The notes beneath the pieces were generated by a model. The model was not told where the DNA came from. It saw nothing but the letters and a program-made list of their open reading frames with translations, and made no database searches. DNA of 60,000 bases from NCBI RefSeq assembly GCF_029227915.1, contig NC_079877.1, positions 30,469,851 through 30,529,850 on the forward strand. The letters are read 5' to 3'. A program made the position numbers and the translations under genes. Origin of the DNA: Hydractinia symbiolongicarpus (taxonomy: Eukaryota > Cnidaria > Hydrozoa > Anthoathecata > Hydractiniidae). Every line of letters begins with the position of its first letter. The stretch's first letter is position 1. Shown here one piece after another: positions 37,501 through 47,690 of the stretch.

Positions 37501-38936
37501 AACTCCTATATCACCTTAATCACTAATCAAAACTGTGCGAACCTATACATTATTTTCATTAGCATTCCAAGCATCACAGAATACGTAACGGCTAAAAATT
37601 GTGCAATTTTCGCATCAATGAGTCACCTAGGTGGATTTTTTTAAGACCCTTATCGATTTGTTATATTATGATCAGGCTAGGAAAGATAGTCTGCCTTTGT
37701 GCCTTTCACTGGATTAATTATTATCCTGCACTTTTAACATAGTAATGTTGTGAAGACCACAAAGCTGTGAAGCTATGAAAATACAAGCTTGTGAAGCCAC
37801 AAACTTGCGTAGACAAAAGGTGAATCCACTATGATACGAAGCCATCCAGATGTTAAAGAGTACTTTTAGAGGGGGATTCTAAAGTTGTACCCAATGAGGC
37901 TCTATTATATATTTGGTTATTACGGCATGACTTTAGAATACTCCAAATATTTTAATTTTACAATGAAACTAACCTATGTGACCAGCACATAGGTCATGTA
38001 GGTTGCGTTAGTCATTACAATCATGTCTGTTAGAGTTAGGGTTACGTTACTTTTGAAAGAATTCCATTCCATTCCATTCTGAATAGAATGCGCTGGTCAC
38101 GTAGGTGGCGTAGTTTACTTTTATAGAAATTGCATCACCATAATATACAGTTCAGGAGTTGAGACAAAAAGGGAAAAACCCTGTGGGAAACGGTTTCTCA
38201 TTTGGGAAACTTCACGGTTTCCCATTTGGGTAACGGTTACCCTAAACGGGCGAGAAATACGGCAATGGTTTCCCAATCGGGAAACAACCAAAATAGAAAG
38301 GAATCTGCACAAGAGCTGGTTAAGAAGCGCACTACAAATTTTTAACCAATAGAAAGGGAATGTTTTCCCGCAAATTTTCACCCTAGGACGAAAAATTTAT
38401 CGTAGCCTCTTTCCGCAATTCTGTAAAATCATCTTAAGAATGGGTAGCTAACGGTTTCTCAAAAGGGAAACCCAAATTAAAATCAAAAAATTAGTATAGG
38501 AAACAGTTTTCTATATAGGAAACCATTTCCTATATGACATGGGAATTTTCCTATACAATATGGGAAACCGTTCACCTTTAAATGTTATCTCCTGAGCTGA
38601 TTTACATAAGCATGTGTTTGGTCATGTAGGTTAGTTTTATAGGAATTCTTACATATTATTATCAGGGGTTATTCTAAAGTCGCTCCGTTATTACTTAGTA
38701 AAAAGGCTCCCTAGGTAGCTAGCTATAGCTATCATTCTTTTTATTGATTAATAATGTTAACCATTATTGACCCCTCAGTTATATTATCTCTAAGAACGTG
38801 TCCTGACTGTATTTTGCTATAAAACACATCATATTAAAACAAAACAGATAATAACTTACAATCCAGAACATTTGTATAAAATAAAGTAGGGCCCAATGCT
38901 GAGGGCAAGGCAATTTCCAAAATGAAACAGCGTCAT
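31580..38936 (-). CDS. tmem147: TMEM147, ER multipass membrane protein (complete, 5 exons)
   Basis: Minus-strand exons in order: 38936-38860 (ATG), 33163-32919, 32609-32494, 32219-32098, 31709-31580 (stop TAA). All introns are GT-AG, phases agree, and the product is 229 residues (human ~224). Seen: N-terminus [45 protein letters not shown]; several hydrophobic membrane segments. Known: TMEM147 sits in the ER membrane with nicalin and NOMO (BOS complex of the multipass translocon). Intron 1 is ~5.7 kb and full of repeats; the other introns are ~0.3-0.4 kb. The last exon lies inside copy 2 of the tandem duplication, with an identical orphan copy at 25465-25594. Start choice: the first ATG matches the conserved MTLFHFGNC start. 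Confidence 0.96.
32225..32355. repeat. 33-bp tandem repeat abutting a TMEM147 splice acceptor
   Basis: Four units of TGAAAAATACAGACAATTCG + TCATACTGTTAGT, period 33. They lie 5-6 bases upstream (in minus orientation) of the exon 4 acceptor. On the minus strand each unit offers CTAAC (branch-point-like) and a TATTTTTC pyrimidine stretch. Confidence 0.9.
33190..34081. other. TMEM147 intron 1, unremarkable part
   Basis: AT-rich intron. Short direct repeats (AAAGAACAAGGATTTTC-like, 33770-33850) only. Confidence 0.5.
34082..34764 (+). pseudogene. Gag-like SAM-domain fragment and following open segment
   Basis: From ATG 34082 the frame reads [20 protein letters not shown], then after a frameshift [20 protein letters not shown] and YLHELNS. 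This resembles the C19orf47-type SAM-like domain (pattern: W..FF.EAGIP...Y...FV.NRI....L.DL....L..LGI), also found, to my recollection, in cnidarian repeat-encoded proteins. A second open segment without ATG (34531-34764) reads ...[18 protein letters not shown]..., ending SWEKMA-stop; I do not recognise it. The two may derive from one element inserted in TMEM147 intron 1. Confidence 0.45.
34820..35560 (-). other. Unrecognised minus-strand open segments in TMEM147 intron 1
   Basis: Two minus-strand frames (35551-35363 and 35212-34853) have fairly normal composition, for example [20 protein letters not shown] and [20 protein letters not shown], but no recognisable domain and no clean splice model. 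They may be remains of one repeat-encoded protein or chance frames. Confidence 0.25.
35129..35212. repeat. 29-bp tandem repeat
   Basis: Nearly three units of ACAAAATATATTTCAGCTGA + AAGAAAGGCA. On the minus strand it adds repeated AEIYFV to the unrecognised frame. Confidence 0.85.
35933..36231. mobile_element. MITE with GGGTAGAAGGTACA termini
   Basis: GGGTAGAAGGTACA at 35934 and TGTACCTTCTACCC at ~36217-36230 are perfect 14-base terminal inverted repeats ~300 bases apart. No coding capacity. Flanking duplication not evident. Confidence 0.6.
36534..36698 (-). CDS. Small basic ORF (54 codons), doubtful
   Basis: Minus-strand ATG at 36698 opens [20 protein letters not shown]..., ending ...[10 protein letters not shown]-stop. 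The product is Lys/Gln-rich and possibly coiled. It lies inside TMEM147 intron 1, ~50 bases from an AACCTCGTTCCCAG repeat end. It could be a single-exon leftover or chance. No family recognised. Confidence 0.2.
   Translation of the reverse strand: MGRASASGSSFKKRKLKKLQKKAEHFSTQWKRILTASDLGSYYNQEQQWQEEQF
37090..37670 (+). repeat. Dispersed ~600-bp repeat, copy A
   Basis: Collinear with 44090-44740: shared GTTTGTCAAAAGTACATGAT, ATTTTCTTGATCAG, AATTAATGA-GCCATTACA-TGCACT and an AAGTGGATTT/AGGTGGATTT...CCTTATCGA end. Diverged and indel-rich. A related TTGATCA-containing sub-block is repeated inside 44450-44660. Confidence 0.7.
38148..38599. mobile_element. MITE with CAG(T/C)TCAGGAG termini and GGGAAAC palindromes
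   Basis: CAGTTCAGGAG (38148) and CTCCTGAGCTG (38589-38599) are 11-base inverted ends with one mismatch, 452 bases apart. The interior repeats GGGAAAC and GTTTCCC in both orientations. Similar flanking blocks (GGTCACGTAGG...TTTATAGAAATT at ~38095; GGTCATGTAGG...TTTATAGGAATT at ~38620) suggest insertion into, or duplication of, an older repeat. Confidence 0.6.
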
Positions 38937-39460
38937 GTTGCCAAAATTCGTCCCGTCGATCAGCGTCCGTCTGTTTTCCGATGTCGCGCGGTGCAATCTT
39001 TGTTGGGTACAATTTCCCGAAATAAAATCCGTGAAAGCACAGTTTTTAAAAACCTTTTTACTTAAACGTTACTTATAGGTATTCATTTAAAAAAATCTTT
39101 TAAAATAATGTTTTCATTGTTTAGTTTAAGGGGTGATGTTTAAGATGCTTATTGATCATAAAATTCTACTGCATTAAAAACCAAAACAGGTAGCAGGAGA
39201 GCCCGGTAATAAACCCGATTAATGCCGAGCGTGTCAGCGTAATTGATTGGCTTGGTCATTTACTAGGATGCAAGATTCTGTTTGGACTTCTCTGTGGCAT
39301 ACACAGTCGTTTGCATGAACATTTTTAATGTCATCAGTAAATCTTTTCTATAACATAGTATTTTAAAAATCAGTTTGTTTATCTCGTCGTTTCTTATAGC
39401 TAACCTAAAATATTGGTCCCATATTTCGTCATCATTTTTAGATACGCCTATATAGCTAGA

Positions 39461-39486
39461 TAGCTAGCTAGCTAGCTAGCTAGCTA
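39461..39486. repeat. (TAGC)n microsatellite
   Basis: Six self-complementary TAGC units. Confidence 0.9.
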
Positions 39487-39810
39487 TGCTAAAAAATATT
39501 TAACAACAGATACTTATTGGCCACAAAGTTCTGTGAGGAAGTGTGTTTAACTAGCTAAGTAGTTTCAAAAAGGTTATTTACGATTGCCCAGTATGGCTAG
39601 TGGACCATATATAAGTAAGTAAGTAAGTAAGTAAGTAAACATTTATTTACCTAGGAAATGACAATTTACATTACTAAAAGAATAAATTAGCAATTAGGAA
39701 GGAGACTTTCCCGATAGCCAAGGCTAAACAAAGGAGAAAGCCACCAAGAAAAATGTGAAATATTTTCATATGTCAGTAAATACTGTAAGTTTACAAAGAT
39801 TAAAATGAAT

Positions 39811-39868
39811 AATAATTTAGCCTCTGATCGTAAGTATTCAAATGAGATTCGGCTTCCGTAAATTTCCT
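39811..39868 (+). repeat. DIRS left inverted terminal repeat
   Basis: AATAATTTAGCCTCTGATCG, then TAAGTATTCAAATGAGATTC, then GGCTTCCGTAAATTTCCT. Matches the reverse complement of 43083-43140 at all but about five positions. Confidence 0.85.
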
Positions 39869-40236
39869 CTTTCGATTTCGTAAACAAATGTGAACGGACG
39901 CGAAGTGCCAAGTGCTCGAGTAGACACGTTTAGGTATCTTTTGTATTGATACATAGCTAAGTGACATACACTAAATGAGTTTATAGTGCTGGTGTTAGGT
40001 TAGGATAATTCCTCTAGTGTTAATTCCTTTTACTAATTATTCGGTTTAAGAATAATGCAACAAGAAAGCGACGATCCCATGCTCCCACAGCACAGCAAAA
40101 ATGGCGACCATGACTTCACCTTACAGGACCCCGAACACCATGTTTCTATCCCTGTGGACTGCGCAGGTATTGAGACCAAGTCGTATCCGAGCGACAAAAG
40201 GCCAAACTAAGTCGGATACACGACACACTAGCCAAC

Positions 40237-41112
40237 ATGAACCTGACAGACCCTATTGTCCCAGAGGGGACCCGGTCTAGTCTTAATCCTAGCCCCAATG
40301 TTCCAGATGGAACTCTGGCTAGCAAATCCAGTACCCAACAGGAGGAAGAAAGAATATCTATCACTGGTTCAAACCTCTGGTTTAGATCCACGCGCTCAGA
40401 ATCGCCTTCTTCCAAAGATGAAGCACCAGAGCATTCTGAAAAGGGTACCAAAGAACCAGCCCAAGAGTACTGGCAACAGTCCACTGATGACTATGCAGAG
40501 GACAGCAAGGCCTCGGGACCAGAAGTCACGTCATCAGTGGCATGTGCCGCCAAAGTGTTTTGGCAAAAAAGGCTCAAGGGCGATGTTCTCAAGCGGAAGT
40601 TAGAAACGGCAGCAATTCCATCGAACTGCAACTTTCTACTCCCAAAGAGAACAAACACCGAAATTTGGAAAACACTCTCCAATTTTCACAGGTCCACTGA
40701 CGTTAAGAAGCAGGACATCCAAAACATGCACTCACCGTCGGTTGCTATGCTTCTGAAAGCTTCATCTATGTTGGTGGAGATATCCGGTGATGCCAACGCA
40801 GACACAAAGGGTCCGTTAAACGACCTTAAGGACGCCATGAACCTCGCTGGTAAGACCTCCCAGCTGCTAAATCAGGTCAGGCGAGACTTAATTAAGCCTT
40901 CCTTGCCAAAAGAGTACGTAGCCTTAGCTACGGAAGTGGAAGAGGATTCCGAATGGCTGTTTGGTTCCTCCGTCTGCGAAAGGCTTGAGAAGCTGAAAAA
41001 GGCAGTGGAAAGACATAACTACCGATGGGGAGATCCTCCAGACAGTGTCTGGTTTGCAAATTCCAGTAAACGAGATGCCCCAAACCACATATCGGACATA
41101 CCCCCTAGATAA
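40237..41112 (+). pseudogene. DIRS gag-like ORF
   Basis: 291 codons from MNLTDPIVPEGTR. The same frame extends upstream through SERQKAKLSRIHDTLAN to a stop near 40172, while an ATG frame at 40056 runs only to a stop at ~40211. The true N-terminus is therefore frameshifted. Helical, charged composition (e.g. EDSEWLFGSSVCERLEKLKK) is typical of DIRS gag. It ends at a TAA formed with the start of a 24-base A tract. Confidence 0.7.
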
Positions 41113-41134
41113 AAAAAAAAAAAAAAAAAAAAAA
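41111..41134. repeat. A24 tract between DIRS gag and RT
   Basis: Twenty-four uninterrupted A residues at the gag/RT boundary. The gag frame (phase 1) and RT frame (phase 0) differ across it. Confidence 0.95.
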
Positions 41135-41135
41135 G

Positions 41136-42245
41136 AAACTCTTCATTGACGAAGAAATACAAAGCCTTTTGGGGAAAGGTGTAATAAGGTTGAGCAGTCG
41201 CGAACCAGGCGACCTTCTCTCACCCATATTCGTCACCGAGAAATCAGACGGTGGGTTCAGGCTCATCCTAAACCTCAAAAAACTCAATGTACACATTGAG
41301 AAAAGAAAGTTTAAGATGCAAACCTTAACGTCCATTCTCCGATTAATCCAAAAGGACATGTATCCGGCAAAACTTGATATCCAGGATGCATACTATATCA
41401 TACCAATACACAAAAAAAGCCAGAAGCTCCTACAATTTGAACATGAGGGTAAGGTATACGTGTTCCTGGTACTCCCCTTCGGCTATACAGAAGGACATCG
41501 AAAATTCACCAAGATAATGAAACCACCCTTATCTAAATTAAGGAAGGAACAGGTCACCATTGCTGACTACATTGATGACTTGATCACTTTGAACGTCAGT
41601 AAACAACAGTGCCGCAATAACGTACACAAAACCGTTGTTTTGTTAGATTCGCTGGGATTTACGGTCCACCCAGACAAATCCGAGTTTAAACCAAAACAAG
41701 TTTTGGAATTCCTTGGATTCGTCATCGACACAGTGAATATGACCGTCGCTCTCACCCCCAAAAAGAAGGCAGCCATAATCGATCTGTGTCAAACAGTGAC
41801 ACAGAGAGAGAAGATAACAATAAGAACTCTAGCGCGATTAAATGGTAAGTTTACCAGCAGCCTTATTGGGGTACCACACGGTAGACTCTACTATAGATCT
41901 ACCGAAAGACTAAAAATTGAGTCCTTAAAAAAGAGCGCCAGAAACTTTGCTGTGCAGATCACATTAACCCCTACTGCCATGGGTGACATATCTTGGTGGA
42001 AGAATAATTTATGGGGTAGCATAGCCCCAATAGTTCGAGGCAACCCTCAGGTCATTATATCCACAGATGCCTCAACAAGAGGTTGGGCGGCGTCAATGAC
42101 ACTAACCTACACAGGGGGTGAGTTTTCATCTCTGGAGCAGGAACGCCACATAAATGTCCTAGAACTAATGGCAGCATTCTTTGGACAAAGAGACTGCTCT
42201 TTGCAACCATACTGCAAACACTACCATATTGCTAAAGATGGATAA
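41136..42245 (+). pseudogene. DIRS reverse transcriptase segment
   Basis: Open from the A tract. Begins KLFIDEEIQSLLGKGVIRLS, then SDGGFRLILNLKKLN (fingers), KLDIQDAYYIIPI (motif A), VLPFGYTEGHRKFTK (motif B region, diverged from the usual LPFGL-x-x-AP-x-x-FTK), YIDDLIT (motif C, catalytic DD), then the start of RNase H (STDASTRGWAASM, LELMAAFF). It runs out of frame near 42180. A gag-RT linker segment usual in DIRS proteins appears missing before KLFID. Confidence 0.85.
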
Positions 42246-42858
42246 CACTGCAGCAGTAGCCTGTGTAAACAAAATGGGTAGCGTAAAATCTATCCCAATG
42301 GATAAGATTACACATAGCATTTGGGAATGGGCAATAAGCAAAAATAATTGGATAGTCGCTACACATATCCCTGGCATTCTTAACGTAGAAGCAGACAGAG
42401 AGTCGCGACAACAGGAGACAAGAACAGAATGGATGTTAAACAAATCAACATTCCGCTATGCACTGAACGAACTGGACTTCCGTCCAGAAACAGACCTCTT
42501 CGCGAGTAGAATAACCACGCAGTTACCTGCCTTCTTCTCATATCGACCTGATCCCAACTGCATCGGAGTAAACTCGTTTACTGAGGATTGGCACAATATC
42601 TCGTTTTATGCCTTTCCACCCTTCGCCTGCCTTCCCCAGGTAATTCAAAAGATCCATAGTGATAAGGCAGTAGGTATCCTGGTAGTTCCGGACTGGCCTA
42701 ACCAACCATGGTTCACAGGGTATTCTGAACTAACCATTACAGAAATTCTTGTTTTACCTAGAATGGACCTATTACTGCTTCCACAGCAACCAAGTGTCTT
42801 TCATCCACTGCACCCAAATCTCAGTCTTCGGATAGCAATTGTCTCAGGGAGGCAATAA
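42181..42858 (+). pseudogene. DIRS RNase H C-terminal segment
   Basis: Continues RNase H after a frameshift at ~42170-42190: ALCNHTANTTILLKMDNTAA (RNase H DNxxA), HIPGILNVEADRESR (catalytic AD region), then the DIRS-typical TDLFASRITTQLPAFFSYRP + DP block and PDWPNQPWF. It stops at TAA 42856-42858, where the recombinase ORF would begin nearby. Confidence 0.85.
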
Positions 42859-43082
42859 ACCTAAAACAGTCATGTTCTGACGATCTTAAACAACTGCTCA
42901 CTGCATCGTGGTCAGAAAAAACCCAATCCAGCTATAATCTCTATTTAAGAAAATAGCTGAAGTTTTGTTTGTAGGAACCTCTGCAATTCGAGAAGTACCA
43001 GTATTCAAGTGCCCACCACCACTCCCCTAACACCTTTAGCACTATTATTCACTATTTTGGCCTTCACAATGGGTCTTTGAAG
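42859..43082 (+). pseudogene. Stub of DIRS tyrosine recombinase
   Basis: LKQSCSDDLKQLLTASWSEK and TQSSYNLYLRK fit the N-terminal SAM-like segment of DIRS recombinases. Two TAG stops follow, and the catalytic domain (R...HxxR...Y) is absent before the terminal repeat. Confidence 0.55.
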
Positions 43083-43140
43083 CAGGAAATTTACGGAAGC
43101 CGAATCTCACTTGAATACTTAGATCAGAGCTAAATTATTA
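43083..43140 (-). repeat. DIRS right inverted terminal repeat
   Basis: Reverse complement of 39811-39868 (GGAAATTTACGGAAGCCGAA core identical). Confidence 0.85.
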
Positions 43141-43272
43141 TTTTAATTAAACTTCATTTCATTTGTCTAATTTTGTAAAAAAGCATTATTGATTATAATT
43201 AGTATAAATAAAAATTCAGTACCATATAGTCAAATAGAAAAAAGTAATGAGACAAAATAATGAAGAGGAAAG

Positions 43273-44055
43273 CTAGTTGATGTATTGACTCATGTAGAAA
43301 CTTGTAGTTAGGGATTTGATTGTGCTTAATTTACAGTTTGTGAGGTTAGTATCAGGATAATTTCTTTGCAGATTGTTCCACTGTAATGTGGAGATTGTAG
43401 AGAATGAAAAAGATCCAAACGTCGATGTGTTAACTGTTGGTTCAATAAGCAAACCAATTGTGTTACATCTAGTTTCATGAGAGTGTGAGATTCGATCAAA
43501 TTTGAGTGAGGTAAGTGTGTCAGATGAGAGGTTAGAGTTTAGGAATTTGTGGATAAATTGAATGTTAAGGACTTTAACTAGGTCAAAGAATTTAAGAATT
43601 CCAAGTTCTGCAAATATAGGCAAAGATGGGGATCTTGGTTCACTGAAGGTGATCAGCCTAAGGGCAGCCTTTTGGAGGGTAAGTATTCTGTGGGCTACTG
43701 TGGTGTCTCGAGTGCCTCATACTTGGCAAGCATAGCTTAAGTGAGAACTAAAGATAGCATGGTAAATGTTTAGCAGGGATTTTAGGGGAACATAGTGACG
43801 AATTTTAGATAACATCCCATTGACTCTTTGAAGTTTAGTAGCCACAGATGAGACATGATACTTCCAGGAAAGATGTTCATCAACATGAACACCCAGGTAT
43901 TTCACACTTTTGCTAGGATAAATGCGCTTACCGCATAGAATCAAAAAAGGTAAAGATTCAAGCCTACGAGATTGGGATCTAAATACAAGAAACTCTGTTT
44001 CGCTGGAGTTCATTGATATTTTGTTGGCATAACTAAACTTTAGATCTCTTATAAT
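43273..44055 (-). pseudogene. CR1/L2-like RT C-terminal fragment
   Basis: Minus strand. NKISMNSSETEFLVF and KSVKYLGVHVDEHLSWKYHV are the RT thumb and region after motif C; then a TGA replaces the expected Trp codon after SYACQV, and the same frame continues to ...TSFYMSQYIN-stop. It is 5'-truncated and lacks RT motifs A-C and the endonuclease. Confidence 0.85.
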
Positions 44056-44089
44056 AATACGTAGTGTATGTGACGGTCATAGTGGATAT

Positions 44090-44740
44090 CGTCATTTTCC
44101 TTTAATGTCGTCGAAATTTTCTCTAAAGTTGCAGAAAAAAATATGTATCAAATGTTAAATTTTATGACGTTACGGCGCGACGTCAATAACACTACTACTA
44201 ACGTCAATATCCTATATTAAATTAATGAAGCCATTACAGTGCACTGGTAAATAGGGACCAGATAGGACCAATTTGGGTAATTTTCCCAAACCTGGGTCCC
44301 TGAATCCGTTTCTGAATGGACGGGTTGTAACGTCATCAAAAATCATTTAAGCCCCCATATCTCTGTAACCGTTTGTCAAAAGTACATGATCCTATACATT
44401 TTCTTGATCAGCGTTTAAAGACCTATACGTTTAAGCCAACAGGTATACAAATTTTAAAAAAATAATTTTGTGTGTTTTCGCAGGCCTTTGCAGATGTCAG
44501 CATAATTTTTGAACCCTTATATATCATTAACCATTCATCAAAATCACATGATCACATACATTCTCTTCATGAGCGTGTCGAGCTCTACACAATAGAGACA
44601 TCGGATAAACTGAATTTCAACAATTTGTTTTTGCATATGCACTGCTGACATCAGCAAAAGGTCTAAAATAACCAATTTTTACATTGTCCCTCCTGCCTAA
44701 GTGGATTTCTCCACGGGCCTTATCGACTAGTAAAAATATA
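44090..44740 (+). repeat. Dispersed ~600-bp repeat, copy B
   Basis: Diverged copy of 37090-37670. It adjoins the truncated 5' end of the LINE. Confidence 0.7.
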
Positions 44741-47690
44741 ATGTGGTGTTCCTTTCAAGACATCCTTTATCTTTTTTAATTTTACTTTTATAAGAATACC
44801 AAGATTCCAACCAGGCTGGTCATTATTCTTATTTTCCTATTGTTCTAAACAAAAGACCTATTATGTTTAACCTAAAACCCAGCCTGATATTCTTATAAAG
44901 CACATTCTTTTTTAAAAAAAGTATTTACTTTGCTTGGGTGGACACTACGATTCTGGGTAGCCACTGCGCCATTTAGTGTGTGTATCGATAATTAAAATTA
45001 ACTACTCTGCTACTGAGCTGAATTGATTCGTGATATTATTTTTTGCATGCATATTCACAGGAACCTGAAATAAAGCTGTTGGTAAATCAAGGATGTGTTA
45101 GTCAATTGTACCTCTTTGGAAAAGTGAAAAATATGTGGGTGCAAAGTTGCGGTCCAGAATTGAATTTAGTTGAGAAGGAAAACTTATTGTGCACATGCAA
45201 AGAAGTGTTAAGTACAGAAGAGAAGTGTGGAAATGCAGAAAAGAAGTGGTGAAATACAAAAAAGGGGCCATCTGAGTTATTTTCTTGGAAAAATTTGCAA
45301 CACCCTCTAAAAGATATAATTTGCAGCTACATGTAAAATTTCTTTGCATGTTTTTAATGCAGTACTGTTAAGCATACTAAAATTTCAAGCTGTGAGATTA
45401 TTTCTGTAGAAAATGGGAAATATTCATAATGTTCAAAACCTTTTATATTTACTCTGTTTACTGCCTTTTCTTAATACACAAAATGAGTGATCAATTTAAA
45501 CTGTGAAAGGGTGTATTGGTTTTGAGAACTCTACGCAGCAAACAAACTGTTGTTGCAGTATATATACTTGTCTGCCATTACAATTTTCATCACAGTTATA
45601 TGCAGAACTTTTGGACTACAGGGATGGATGTTGTATCTCTATTAAACACTGGCTCACACAGTTCTTGTGGACACATGAAGTAATGTTGAAACGAATTGTG
45701 TCTCTATTAATAATTTCTGATAGGATACAATGTTGTAGCTGTACTATAACTAAAAAGTATGTTTTTGATTTTGAAATTGGATGGGGACTTTTTTTCGGGA
45801 AAACAAACGGAAGTCACCCAAAAACGTTGGCGCTTTTTCCTGACATTTTTTTTTTGAACTATAGATTTTTTATTATTATATCTGGACAAAAAATTCACCA
45901 GCTTATATTTTTGGGAAGACTTTATGTTCCTCAGAGCTTCTTCCAAAAAGTTCCAGAAATTGTACAATTTTGAATCTATGGTCACAATTTATAAAAGCCA
46001 ATAATTCTGATGTACCAAATATGATTGGTAAAGATATTTAAACAAATTAAATTAATTTTCCAAACAATACTTAATTACTGTCGTTCCCAATAAAAACACA
46101 AACTTGGAGTAGAAAATTTATTTCAATTTTGTAAGAATAAACAGAGGATAATTTGGCAGAATCTGGTAAGGATGCTAGGCTGGAGAGATGATATTGTCTT
46201 GAGCTCACGTGCATGTTTCCAATAAATTCACTCTTCTCCACTACATCCAGAGCTTTACTCCTTCTAGTGTTCTCTGCCTTAACTAATTCTCTTAATCACA
46301 TCCAGAGGTTCTCTCCTGTGATTCCATTTCCTCTATCATACCTCACAAGCACCTACTCTTTATAAGCTCTAGCTTCTTTTGCATTTTACATTTTCTCCCA
46401 TAAACTTTAAAGGGAAAAACATAATTTTGCAGGATTTAGAAATAGACCTAACAAATTTTGAAACGAAAAGAAAACAGTAAACAAGTGAATATAATAGAGA
46501 TTCTTTGTGTAGTGTATCCACTTAATCTTGTTTTGTTTTTAAATAAACATACTATCACACTCCTTCCTAGTTGTTAGAGGTTGGCTTAAAAGGAGATGTA
46601 TGTTAGAGTGCAAAAAATATGATATAAATTTTGTACAGTCAATGTTATTAGTTTATTATTAACTTTGAAATGGGATTATGAAAGCATAAGTTTAGAAAGG
46701 ATGAAGATAAAAGACAATAACCTCTTTTGATGCTCATCTCAAAATTAACTTAACATGGCCTGAAGAACAATGGAACAATTCTACTAAAAACAATATGGAA
46801 ATGTAATAAAAATTGCCAATTTCAAGGGCTACATCATAAAGGACATATACTTGCAGTGTAATTTATTTCATTTTTTTTTATATGACAGTAATATCATTAA
46901 AAGAGAAACTTTTTCAACTATACATGCACCTGCGATCATTATACATCCATAATAAAACTTTGCACTATGGTTGCCTGTGTGTTTGCACCTGTTGGTTTGA
47001 TTATTTGCAGTATTTGTACACTATTGTTTTAGGTATATATATATATAGTTTTGCTAAATTATTCAATAAGAATTTCCCTCATATTTTGTATGTTCTAATG
47101 ACTTGCAAGATTTATTAGGATTTTGGAAATTTATTAATGCTTCAACGAACCAGACTAAAGTAAATTCAAATTGTTCATGATATAATGTAAAAGTAATATT
47201 TTTGACATTTAAATCATATATAAATATGTTTTGTATATCCCTGTTTAAGTTCAATATATAATGTTACTGATTGGTTGACATTAACTATAGTTGTATAAAA
47301 ACAATGATTTAATCCTAGTGTAAACAATGTTTTGTTTGTATGCTTTCAGCTTCATTACACTTGCTGTTACATAATATATTAAATAGAATCTGTGAAGGAG
47401 AATCGTATGTCAATTGTCATTAGTTTCAAGTTTTGTTTTTGTTTAGATAAGAATTAATAGTACAAGTTTCACTGGTTGAAAACTGTGTAGTTTGTAAAAT
47501 ATGTTGATAATTTTATGTATTTTTATTTGTAGTCAGGTATTATTTTTTGTTTTTTTAATTTTAACAACATTTTATGTTTATTTTTTCATTCAGTCTTTTA
47601 AACTTTAACTAAAGATTTTCACAAAGGTAAAGTTACATTTAAATCTGTTCTAGTAGATGGTCCATTTATTTTTAGCTTGAATAAAACAAA
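44741..47690. other. Upstream region of the TTC3-like gene, no further gene recognised
   Basis: ORFs at 45043-45252 and 45503-45973 are plus-strand and moderately long (69 and 156 codons) but Cys/Phe-rich, with no recognisable domain and no matching splice sites. I do not call them genes. The TTC3 promoter and any 5' non-coding exon should lie here; no clear core promoter was identified. Confidence 0.45.

Larger units (their letters stand above)
39811..43140 (+). mobile_element. DIRS-like tyrosine-recombinase retroelement, truncated
   Basis: Bounded by inverted terminal repeats, it carries gag-like, RT and RNase H segments in DIRS order. The tyrosine recombinase is reduced to its first ~30 codons, so the copy cannot move by itself. 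DIRS elements have inverted or split repeats and a tyrosine recombinase instead of LTRs plus DDE integrase; the terminal repeat orientation here fits that. No target duplication is expected. Confidence 0.8.
39612..44055 (-). mobile_element. CR1/L2-like LINE, minus strand, split by a DIRS-like element
   Basis: The 5'-truncated coding part is at 44055-43273. On the minus strand its 3' UTR continues to 43141, and I propose it resumes at 39810 and ends in a (TTAC)n tail (39637-39612), preceded by AATAAATG as expected for a LINE 3' end. The gap between is the DIRS-like element. That the two halves belong to one copy is an inference from orientation and ends. Confidence 0.6.

Noticed and set aside
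39687-39911. Minus-strand ORF of 74 codons
   Set aside because: Spans the DIRS terminal repeat and LINE 3' UTR; the similarity to 43083-43140 is the inverted repeat, not a protein.
45043-45973. Possible gene upstream of TTC3
   Set aside because: No domain, no consistent splice sites and low-complexity composition; left unannotated.
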